This document shows positions 57,551-64,000 of a stretch of 64,000 nt of DNA, piece after piece. Numbering within the stretch: position 1 is the first letter of the stretch; every line of letters starts with the position of its first letter. Below the pieces are notes generated by a model. The model made no database searches. It was given only the letters and a program-made list of their open reading frames with translations, and was not told the origin of the DNA. The position numbers were made by a program, and so were the translations under genes. Origin of the DNA: Rhodobiaceae bacterium (GTDB lineage Bacteria; Pseudomonadota; Alphaproteobacteria; Parvibaculales; Parvibaculaceae); contig CP030277.1 of the NCBI GenBank assembly GCA_003330885.1, positions 1-64,000 on the forward strand, given 5' to 3'.

Positions 57551-58777
57551 ATGATTGATTTTGAAATTCCCGAAGATGCGAAGATTATTCGCGAGACGGT
57601 GCGCAAGTTTGTTCGCGACCATTGTATTCCGGCAGAAGAGGGGCTCACAGCAGAGACCTTCGATGAAAAGCTGGCAGCCCTGCGCGTGAAAGCGCGAGAA
57701 GAAGGTCTCTGGTGTCCGTTCATTCCGGAAGAACATGGCGGCATGGGGTTGAAGCCGCTCGCGAATGCCCTTGTACAGATGGAGCTGGGTGAGAGCATTC
57801 TGGGCGCGCTCTCCATGAACACGCAGGGGCCAGATGATGCGACTATGCTCACTCTTCTGACCCACGGGACGGACCATCAGAAGGAGAAATTTCTGAAGCC
57901 GCTCCTGAATGGCGAGAAGCGTATCTGTTACTCCATGACCGAAAAAGCTGCAGGCGCTGATGCCACCGGCATGCAGACAAGCGCGGTCGCCGATGGTGAC
58001 AATTTCGTTCTGAACGGCGAGAAGTGGTTCAGTTCTTCGGCTGATGTTGCAGACATCGCTGTCGTGATGGCGAAGACCAACCCGGAAGCCCCGCGGCACC
58101 GCCAGTTCACCACCTTCATCGTGGAACTGCCAAACCCTGGTTACAATATCATCCGCAACATTCCGACCATGCATGGCGAGTCACCACTCATGGAAAAAGT
58201 CGGTGCCACACACTCCGAGATTGAAATCAAGGATCTGGTCGTTCCAAAGGAAAATGTCCTGGGCGGCCTTGGGGGTGGTTTTGAAATGGGGCAACACAGG
58301 CTGGCTTATGGCCGCCTACGCCACGGCATGCATAATGTCGCGCGCGCCCAACGTGCGCTCGACCTCGCTGCCAAACACGTAACGAGCAGGGACACGTTTG
58401 GCTCGCGCCTCGCGGACCGTCAGGGTGTACAATGGATGCTCGCAGAATGCGCAAGTGAGCTTTACATGGCGCGCCTCATGCTGCTCCACATTGCTTACAA
58501 GGCAGAAAAGGGCATGGATCTGAGGCAAGAAAATTCCATTGCCAAGGTCTTCCTCGCCCATATGGTGCACAAGGTAGTGGACACAGCGCTCCAGCTTCAC
58601 GGCGCCCTGGGCTACAGCCACGACACGCCACTTGCTGCCTGGTACACAGCCATCCGCAGCCAGCGTCTGGTAGATGGGCCTGATGAGGTGCATAAATGGC
58701 GCGTGGGCAAGAATGTCATTCGGGCCTACGAGCAATTTGGAACCACCGCGTCCGCCGCCGGTGGCGACCTTCTGTAA
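57551..58777 (+). CDS. Acyl-CoA dehydrogenase
   Basis: A 408-residue FAD enzyme that introduces a 2,3-double bond in an acyl-CoA. Features: IRETVRKFVRDHCIPAEE, CYSMTEKAAGADATGMQT (FAD loop), FVLNGEKWFSSSADVADIAVVMAKT, VQWMLAECASELYMARLML and LHGALGYSHDTPLAAWYTAIRSQRLVDGPDEVH. ATG 57551 follows GGAGGA. A phosphotransferase gene follows after 14 bases, an association known from ACAD10/11-type pathways of hydroxy or branched acids. Confidence 0.9.
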   Translation: MIDFEIPEDAKIIRETVRKFVRDHCIPAEEGLTAETFDEKLAALRVKAREEGLWCPFIPEEHGGMGLKPLANALVQMELGESILGALSMNTQGPDDATMLTLLTHGTDHQKEKFLKPLLNGEKRICYSMTEKAAGADATGMQTSAVADGDNFVLNGEKWFSSSADVADIAVVMAKTNPEAPRHRQFTTFIVELPNPGYNIIRNIPTMHGESPLMEKVGATHSEIEIKDLVVPKENVLGGLGGGFEMGQHRLAYGRLRHGMHNVARAQRALDLAAKHVTSRDTFGSRLADRQGVQWMLAECASELYMARLMLLHIAYKAEKGMDLRQENSIAKVFLAHMVHKVVDTALQLHGALGYSHDTPLAAWYTAIRSQRLVDGPDEVHKWRVGKNVIRAYEQFGTTASAAGGDLL

Positions 58778-58791
58778 GGGTAAGATGAGAG

Positions 58792-59859
58792 ATGAGCGCA
58801 CAAGAAAAGAGCCGGGATCTGCCTGGCTACAAGGTCGATTTGGTAGAAGACTGGGTCCGGGAGAATGTTTCCGGACTCACCCCACCTTTTGAGTGGGTTC
58901 AACTGCAAGGCGGGCACTCGAACCTGACCTACCGGCTGAAAGATGTTAATGGCCACGAAGCCGTTATTCGCCGACCACCGGAAGGGGAACTGCTCCCAAA
59001 GGCCCATGATATGGGTCGGGAATGGTCAGTGATCTCCGCCCTTGATCCCACTCCAGTGCCTGTTGCCTCACCGCTTGGGTTCTGCGAAGACAAAAGCGTA
59101 ACCGGCGCGCTCTTCTATCTTATGTCCTGGGTGGATGGGCATTCGCTTCATGCCGCCCCTCACGCGGAAGAGCATTTGCCGGAAGCATCGAGAACCAAAG
59201 CTGCGCAATCATTGATTGATGTGCAGGTGGCGCTTCATTCCCTCGATCCTGAAGAAATTGGCTTGGGTGGTCTCGGCAAGCATGATGGCTACGTCGCGCG
59301 CCAATTGAAGGCCTGGTACCGGTCGTGGACCGCGTCAGCCGCCGACTCAAAACTGGAAGACCAGCGCGCTCACGACCTCGAAGCATTTCTGACAGCGAAC
59401 ATTCCAGACCAGGGCGCACCTCGTGTCGTTCATGGTGACTATGGCATGCACAACGTCTTGTTCGGGGCAGATCACACTGTGGCCGCGGTGATTGACTGGG
59501 AGATTTGTACGCTTGGCGATCCCATTGCTGATTTTGCCTACACGCTCAATCAGTTCACCGACCCGTCAGACCTTGAACCACCGCCGCCAGAAGCCGTCTC
59601 GGCGCTACCAGGGTTTCCGACACGCACTGAGCTTGCGGCGCGTTATGCTGAAAAATCAGGACGTGATCTCTCACTCCTCGACTATTACATCGCGTTTAAT
59701 CACTGGAAGACGGCGTGCATCGTGCAAGGTGTGGTGGCGCGGTACCGGGCCGGTCAGAAATCAACAGAGGGGATTAATCTGGACCTTCTGGATGACCGTG
59801 TGCTGCGGTCTCTCGCTCGGGCGACAGAAGCCGTTGGGCGTTTGAAAGCGACCAGCTGA
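58792..59859 (+). CDS. APH-like phosphotransferase, ACAD10/11 type
   Basis: A 355-residue kinase-like protein with the APH fold: LQGGHSNLTYRLKDVNGHEAVIRRPPEGELLPKAHDMGREWSVISAL, then HGDYGMHNVLF (catalytic HxDxxxxN) and VIDWEICTLGDPIADFAYTL (Mg site). Such enzymes phosphorylate 4-hydroxyacyl-CoA or similar before the dehydrogenase. The preceding gene is an acyl-CoA dehydrogenase, consistent with that pathway. Confidence 0.9.
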   Translation: MSAQEKSRDLPGYKVDLVEDWVRENVSGLTPPFEWVQLQGGHSNLTYRLKDVNGHEAVIRRPPEGELLPKAHDMGREWSVISALDPTPVPVASPLGFCEDKSVTGALFYLMSWVDGHSLHAAPHAEEHLPEASRTKAAQSLIDVQVALHSLDPEEIGLGGLGKHDGYVARQLKAWYRSWTASAADSKLEDQRAHDLEAFLTANIPDQGAPRVVHGDYGMHNVLFGADHTVAAVIDWEICTLGDPIADFAYTLNQFTDPSDLEPPPPEAVSALPGFPTRTELAARYAEKSGRDLSLLDYYIAFNHWKTACIVQGVVARYRAGQKSTEGINLDLLDDRVLRSLARATEAVGRLKATS

Positions 59860-59887
59860 GGAAATAACAAAAAAAGTGGAGGCCAGA

Positions 59888-60553
59888 ATGGCGGACCCAA
59901 AAGAATTCTATTCCGATGCTCAGAGAAAGCTCCAGGCGGAGCAGGATAGCACGAACCTCGCTGAAGCGATGGCGGCAACCATTGTCTTTGACGAATTGCA
60001 GGAAGATCACAGCGACTTCATCGCAAGTCGCGACTATTTCTTTCTCTCAAGTGTTAATGCAGATGGGGAGCCGACTGTTTCCTACAAAGGCGGGCCAGTC
60101 GGTCTCGTGCAGGTGTTGAGTCCCAAGAAACTTGCGTTCCCAAGCTTTGATGGCAACGGGATGTTCTATTCCATGGGGAACGTTGCCGAGGCGGGCAAGA
60201 TCGGCATGCTGTTCATTGATATGGAAACGCCGCACCGGGTCCGCGTCCAGGGGACAGCGTCGGTCAGTAAAGACCCGGATCTGATGAAGCGCTTTCCTGG
60301 TTCAAACATGGTGGTTGAAGTGGAGGTGACATCAGCTTTCATCAACTGTGCCCGCTATATCCACAAACATAAACGTCTTGAAACCTCTAAATACGTGCCC
60401 GATGAAGATGGCGCTCAACCATTCCCATCCTGGAAGAGAATTGACCTACTGCAAGACGCACTACCCGGAAAAGACGTTGGTGGGGCAGAGGGCGCAGGCG
60501 GACTGATCACCATTGAGCAATATCAGGAAGCCTTGGACAAAGGTGAGTCCTAG
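59888..60553 (+). CDS. Pyridoxamine 5'-phosphate oxidase-like flavoprotein
   Basis: A 221-residue PPOX-fold protein: DFIASRDYFFLSSVNADGEPTVSYKGGPVGLVQVLSPKKLAFPSFDGNGMFYSMGNVAEAGKIGMLFIDMETPHRVRVQGTASV. FMN-dependent reduction or F420-type function is possible; true PdxH is unlikely since its C-terminal motif is missing. ATG 59888 follows GGAGG. Substrate unknown. Confidence 0.85.
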   Translation: MADPKEFYSDAQRKLQAEQDSTNLAEAMAATIVFDELQEDHSDFIASRDYFFLSSVNADGEPTVSYKGGPVGLVQVLSPKKLAFPSFDGNGMFYSMGNVAEAGKIGMLFIDMETPHRVRVQGTASVSKDPDLMKRFPGSNMVVEVEVTSAFINCARYIHKHKRLETSKYVPDEDGAQPFPSWKRIDLLQDALPGKDVGGAEGAGGLITIEQYQEALDKGES

Positions 60554-60582
60554 GCTGGGAACCCAACTCTTATCGGATCTGC

Positions 60583-61113
60583 GTGCAAACCCTCTCGCAG
60601 GCGCGGCTTGAGGGGCGCTTAAAACGAACTGGAGAAGAAGTTTTGGCGCTACGCGAGCTTGTTAACGGATATGCCCAACCAGGAACTGTCATGTGGATTG
60701 GCGTGCGTCCGGAACGGCGCGCGCCTCTTCTTCCACTTTCATCCGTCCTTATCAATGAAACCGGCATTGAGGGGGATCATCGGGTGAAGGCAGGCAAGCG
60801 GGCTGTGAGTATCATTCAATGGGAACATTTTCCGGTAATCGCATCACTGGCCAACAAAGAAGACGTTACCCCCGAAGAGCTTCGTCGAAACTTTGTGGTG
60901 AGCGGAATTAATCTACTGGGACTGCGAAATCGAACTTTTCGTATCGGTGGGGCTGTTCTTAGAGGCACGGGCATCTGCGCGCCCTGTTCTCGCATGGAAG
61001 AAAACCTGGGGCCAGGAGGCTACGCAGCGGTGCGTGGACACGGGGGCATCACCGCCGACATCATTTTGCCGGGTGAAGTCTCCCTGCAGGATCAAGTTGA
61101 ACCGGTGACCTGA
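60583..61113 (+). CDS. MOSC domain-containing protein
   Basis: A 176-residue protein of the MOSC superfamily (molybdenum cofactor sulfurase C-terminal domain): GTVMWIGVRPERRAPLLPLSSVLINETGIEGDHRVKAGKRAVSIIQWEHF, ELRRNFVVSGINLLGLRNRTFRIGGAVLRGTGICAPCSRMEENLGPGGYAAVRGHGGITADII. The C-terminal C-x2-C is the expected Mo-cofactor or sulfur site. GTG start. May bind Moco or handle sulfur carriers. Confidence 0.9.
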   Translation: MQTLSQARLEGRLKRTGEEVLALRELVNGYAQPGTVMWIGVRPERRAPLLPLSSVLINETGIEGDHRVKAGKRAVSIIQWEHFPVIASLANKEDVTPEELRRNFVVSGINLLGLRNRTFRIGGAVLRGTGICAPCSRMEENLGPGGYAAVRGHGGITADIILPGEVSLQDQVEPVT

Positions 61114-61139
61114 ATACGGGGTGCCTGACAACAGACGGT

Positions 61140-61517
61140 TCAAGAGCTTGCTGCTGGATCCTGCTGCAGCTCGAGCGTATTGCCAGCGGGATCTTTGAAC
61201 CAGATAATCTGATTGGGTCCCTCGCCAAAATGAAGGTGGTCATCTGTCATTTCTTTGACCTCAGCGACGGCGGCATCAATGTCCTCAACAAAAAGAGACA
61301 AGTGCGTGTTGTTTGGCATTTCCAGCCCGCCTTCAGCGGGGTCCGTCACAACATGTACAATCGGGCGGTCTTGCCCGAACCAAAAGCCATTCACCAATGT
61401 CGCAGCACCTTCACGTTCAATATCGCCAAGTCCGAGAAACGAAGTGTAAAACTCTCTGATCTCATCATGTTTCCCGGCGGCATTTAGGCCAATATGGTTG
61501 AATCCTGTGATGCGCAT
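61140..61517 (-). CDS. VOC-family glyoxalase-like protein
   Basis: A 125-residue vicinal oxygen chelate fold: ITGFNHIGLNAAGKHDEIREFYTSFLGLGDIEREG, and THLSLFVEDIDAAVAEVKEMTDDHLHFGEGPNQIIWFKDPAGNTLELQQ. His and Glu metal ligands are visible. ATG 61517 gives the usual N-terminus. Substrate unknown; probably detoxification or ring metabolism. Confidence 0.85.
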   Translation of the reverse strand: MRITGFNHIGLNAAGKHDEIREFYTSFLGLGDIEREGAATLVNGFWFGQDRPIVHVVTDPAEGGLEMPNNTHLSLFVEDIDAAVAEVKEMTDDHLHFGEGPNQIIWFKDPAGNTLELQQDPAASS

Positions 61518-61581
61518 TTTGGTGTCTTCCTTCTGTATTGGGGGAGTCTGCGGGCAAAGCGATATTCGGTGCAACGGGCGC

Positions 61582-61995
61582 TTAAGCGTCCGTCGTTTGC
61601 GGCGAGCCAGGATACATCAGGATCCAGCCGAGGTAGAAGCCGACAACCTGCGGACCATGAAGGTAGTAGGCGCCATTCTCATCAATAGCCCCACCCCATA
61701 TCTCCGCTAAACCGCCGGTAGACCATCCGAGGAGAGAGGCGATCCAAAAGGGCAGGACAACAATGGACCCAAGCGCGCCGAGGACGAGCCACTCCCGTCT
61801 TGTCTGCACACGCAAACTGAGCCGGATCGCCAATGCGGCCAGAACGACACCAAAGATCACTTCCCGGATAAAGTGGTTTTTTACATAGTCAGCGATGAGA
61901 TCGTTTGAGAGCGAGGTCGGCAGGAAATTGCTGTACGCAAAAAACAGCAGAGCCAGCGCTAGGATAACAATTGCTCGACCAATTTTCTGTCTCAT
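61582..61995 (-). CDS. Membrane protein of unknown function (137 aa)
   Basis: Three to four hydrophobic segments (about 6-21, 44-61, 71-90 and 113-128), e.g. AIVILALALLFFAYSNFL and WLVLGALGSIVVLPFWIASLLGW. No family known to me. Starts at ATG 61995, 19 bases after the TetR stop, so the two may be an operon. Confidence 0.7.
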   Translation of the reverse strand: MRQKIGRAIVILALALLFFAYSNFLPTSLSNDLIADYVKNHFIREVIFGVVLAALAIRLSLRVQTRREWLVLGALGSIVVLPFWIASLLGWSTGGLAEIWGGAIDENGAYYLHGPQVVGFYLGWILMYPGSPQTTDA

Positions 61996-62014
61996 TCCGA
62001 TCTCCCAGGTTGTT

Positions 62015-62593
62015 TCAAGAAGCGGCGAGCCCCTTCCACACAATGTCAAACGTGTCGCGAAGAAGCGCTGGTTTAACGTTCTTTTTGTCGCGTGCGGCAG
62101 ATTTTGCCAGTTGCACAGCTGGCGCCATGAGAACAGCCTGAATGGAAGCAGTTGGTGCTTTTGCGAGCGTGCCGTCCTTTATTGCCTTGGTCATGACGCT
62201 TTCAATCTTCTTGATCTTCTTTGCAATGCTCGCTTCGTTCGATGCATCAATCAGGTGGGCAGCCCCAACCGTTTCGGAAAAAAGAAAGTCGTTTGGTCGA
62301 TCAACAACAAAGTCAAAAAGCGCAAACCACATATTGCGAATTTTGGCCGCGGAGTCGTCGCCGCTATCAGCGGCAGCAAACATGGTCTCAAACCAATCGG
62401 TTTTGATGTCCAGATAGGTCTGCTGGATCAGTTCTTCTTTGTTGGCAAAATAGAGATAAATCGTGCCCGCAGACACACCAGCCCGCTTTGCGATCTTTGA
62501 GACCGACACGTTGGCCAGCCCTCCTTCGATAACAACAGCGATGACCGCGTCGCGAATGGCTTGCCGTTTTTCTTCGTCTTTTGGTCGCGCCAC
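62015..62593 (-). CDS. TetR-family transcriptional regulator
   Basis: A 192-residue repressor: ARPKDEEKRQAIRDAVIAVVIEGGLANVSVSKIAKRAGVSAGTIYLYFANKEELIQQTYLD is a clear TetR DNA-binding domain, followed by a TetR_C-like ligand domain. GTG 62593 (VARPKDE) is the family-like start. It likely regulates its own operon with the small membrane protein gene. Confidence 0.9.
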   Translation of the reverse strand: MARPKDEEKRQAIRDAVIAVVIEGGLANVSVSKIAKRAGVSAGTIYLYFANKEELIQQTYLDIKTDWFETMFAAADSGDDSAAKIRNMWFALFDFVVDRPNDFLFSETVGAAHLIDASNEASIAKKIKKIESVMTKAIKDGTLAKAPTASIQAVLMAPAVQLAKSAARDKKNVKPALLRDTFDIVWKGLAAS

Positions 62594-62666
62594 GATTACC
62601 CCTACTCTTGAACGGGGCGGAGTATGACATTTTGAGGCCAAAGACCAAAATTTCTTGGAAAACAGC

Positions 62667-63347
62667 CTAAATCATTGAAAAACGGCGAGAGGCATCCACT
62701 AAGGCTGCGGCTGTTTCCTTTGGCGCCAGGGCAGGGTGAAGGTGAGTTCCCGTTAGACGGATCACGGGCCAACCCAGTTCTTCTGCGCGCCTGGCTTCGT
62801 CATGAAAGACTGGCGAGGTTTGGATGAAGCCCCGCTTGGCACATGACCAATCTGGCATCTCGAAGGAATCATCAAACCAAGCAAGAGGCAGGCGAGGGAG
62901 CTCAGCCAGGAAGGTTGTTTTGAGACCAGGCGATATGGGCGCCTCCGCGAGAAGGTCTCCTTCCCACCAGTCTGTCCAGATCGGCAGCAACCCATCTGTG
63001 ATTGGCAGAGATCGAACGAATTTGAGAAAGGCTGGTTCAACAGGAGGTGTCACGCCGCGTTCTGGGGGCATCATTGCATCGAGGCAGATAAAGCTTTTCG
63101 CGTTAAGGGTGCCTGCGAGAAACGCTGCCAATAAACCGCCGGCACTGTGACCAACCAGGATCGGATCTTCCAGTTCGGGCAGAGTGTCAAGCAGTCGAAG
63201 CGGCCATTCGCACCATCTTGTATGACTTGCCGGTGCATTGGGCGTTGGGACATAGGTTACAAATCCCAAGGCGCTCAAGGCGTCAGCGGTGGGAACGAGG
63301 GACGATGGCCCAACAAGCGGGCTATGGATGAGTACAAACTGAGGCAT
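62667..63347 (-). CDS. Alpha/beta hydrolase
   Basis: A 226-residue hydrolase fold: FVLIHSPLVGPSSLVPTADAL at the N-terminus, catalytic Ser in LVGHSAGGLLAAFLAG (GxSxG), and His near the end in IRLTGTHLHPALAP. Acts on an ester or thioester. It is divergent from the sulfatase gene and transcribed away from it. Confidence 0.85.
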   Translation of the reverse strand: MPQFVLIHSPLVGPSSLVPTADALSALGFVTYVPTPNAPASHTRWCEWPLRLLDTLPELEDPILVGHSAGGLLAAFLAGTLNAKSFICLDAMMPPERGVTPPVEPAFLKFVRSLPITDGLLPIWTDWWEGDLLAEAPISPGLKTTFLAELPRLPLAWFDDSFEMPDWSCAKRGFIQTSPVFHDEARRAEELGWPVIRLTGTHLHPALAPKETAAALVDASRRFSMI

Positions 63348-63421
63348 TGCAGTCTCTCAGCAGCCTATCGGGACTACAGTGGTAGCATAATAACGACGGA
63401 CAATTTTATTGGCATTGATAG

Positions 63422-63451
63422 TGTCAATTCCGTAAGGTGTGCAAATTGACA
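63422..63451. promoter_or_regulatory. Inverted repeat upstream of the sulfatase gene
   Basis: TGTCAATT (63422-63429) and AATTGACA (63444-63451) are perfect 8-base inverted arms around 14 bases, ending about 30 bp before the sulfatase start. It looks like an operator or a divergent promoter element. Confidence 0.5.
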
Positions 63452-63481
63452 ATGAGTGCGCTGGCAAAAAGGGGATGCATC

Positions 63482-64000
63482 ATGTTTCAAGGGGTTCTTC
63501 GTGCGATGCCATGCACTTTGCTTGCGATAGGAGCCATGCTGGGCGTCTCTGCGACAGGGGCATCTGCAGAAACACGACCCAACGTCGTGGTTCTGCTCGT
63601 CGACGATGCGGGTCTGATGGATTTTTCAGCCTTCGGTGGCGAAGCGAACATGCCTAACATCGACCGGCTTGCTGCAGCCGGAGCGATGTTTACAGGTTAT
63701 CGGACCTCGCCTTCTTGCGCGCCATCAAGAGCCATGTTGCTCACCGGTGTCGACAATCACCGAACGGGCATTGCCACCATCCCTGAAATTGTTCGCTCGG
63801 AAGACCGATCTAAACCCGGTTATTCCATGAGCCTTGAACCCGGCGTCCAGACGGTGGCGGATCGATTGAAAGCGTCAGGCTATCGCACCTATATGACCGG
63901 CAAATGGCATCTGGGAAGCGATGAAGGCGACCTACCAAATCATCATGGATTTGATAGATCGTTTGCGCTAGACGCTTCCGGGGCCGACAACTGGGAACAA
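63482..64000 (+). CDS. Sulfatase (arylsulfatase family), cut by window edge
   Basis: The first 173 residues of a secreted sulfatase: a signal peptide (VLRAMPCTLLAIGAMLGVSATGASAETR), metal-binding LLVDDAG (D41, D42), and SPSCAPSRAMLLTG with Cys79 in C-x-P-S-R, the formylglycine site, followed by MTGKWHLGSD. The reading frame is open to the window end, so the protein is incomplete. AAGGGG lies 9 bases before ATG 63482; an in-frame ATG at 63452 is the alternative. Probably hydrolyses a sulfate ester; substrate unknown. Confidence 0.9.
   Translation, partial: MFQGVLRAMPCTLLAIGAMLGVSATGASAETRPNVVVLLVDDAGLMDFSAFGGEANMPNIDRLAAAGAMFTGYRTSPSCAPSRAMLLTGVDNHRTGIATIPEIVRSEDRSKPGYSMSLEPGVQTVADRLKASGYRTYMTGKWHLGSDEGDLPNHHGFDRSFALDASGADNWEQ

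Overview
The window is chromosomal DNA of an alphaproteobacterium. The block hisD, UPF0262, low-molecular-weight phosphatase, infA, maf, rng, yacG, tRNA-Phe (1-5433) is the gene order I associate with Parvibaculum-like and other Hyphomicrobiales-related bacteria; the genus cannot be read from the sequence alone.

From 5419 to 45658 a roughly 40 kb prophage is integrated in the 3' end of tRNA-Phe. A 17-bp direct repeat (5419-5435 and 45642-45658) marks its ends and leaves the tRNA intact. The structural half (19348-38653) is P2-like in content and order: D, U, T, E with E' by frameshift, FII, FI, G, H, I, J, W, PAAR, V, endolysin, S, R, holins, X, L, M, N, O leftward and P, Q rightward. An Ogr/Delta zinc-finger activator lies at 14857-15126. 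Two identical-arm palindromes, each centred exactly 57 bp before the start codon of V and of P, are its probable targets. The early half is not P2-like: it has a tyrosine integrase, a small HTH protein, and a P4-type CHC2/TOPRIM/helicase primase. Upstream lies a compact structured-RNA region whose overlapping reading frames recall the Ash/CI immunity region of P4-type elements. A Cro-like gene and a self-cleaving S24 repressor complete the switch.

The prophage carries much cargo, mostly oriented against the neighbouring phage operon: a two-TM coiled-coil protein (9550-10542); three contiguous membrane genes, two with pentapeptide-type repeats (11216-14479); a pentapeptide protein with a hydrophobic C-terminal hairpin (16429-17607); a translationally coupled pair of a 335-aa soluble protein and a four-TM protein (17617-19220); a 592-aa lipoprotein (38667-40445); and a Septu-like ptuA/ptuB pair (40888-43289). 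Septu is a described defence family. The other modules match no system I can name and are the best candidates for undescribed anti-phage or superinfection-exclusion systems. The right end (44701-45641) has no gene but holds a dense GGTNACC repeat cluster and integrase-arm-like repeats.

Right of the prophage (45659-64000) is accessory chromosomal DNA: a PON/SMP-30-like lipolactonase, a decayed second tRNA-Phe copy, and a TetR-controlled oxidoreductase cluster (GMC oxidase, HCCA-isomerase-like protein, SDR, frameshifted GST, BKACE). Then come a MATE pump with an HxlR regulator, a second GMC oxidoreductase, an acyl-CoA dehydrogenase with an APH-like kinase, PPOX and MOSC proteins, VOC, TetR and alpha/beta-hydrolase genes, and a sulfatase cut by the window edge. 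This looks like a catabolic region for hydrophobic or ester- and ether-linked organic substrates; the substrates cannot be named from sequence.
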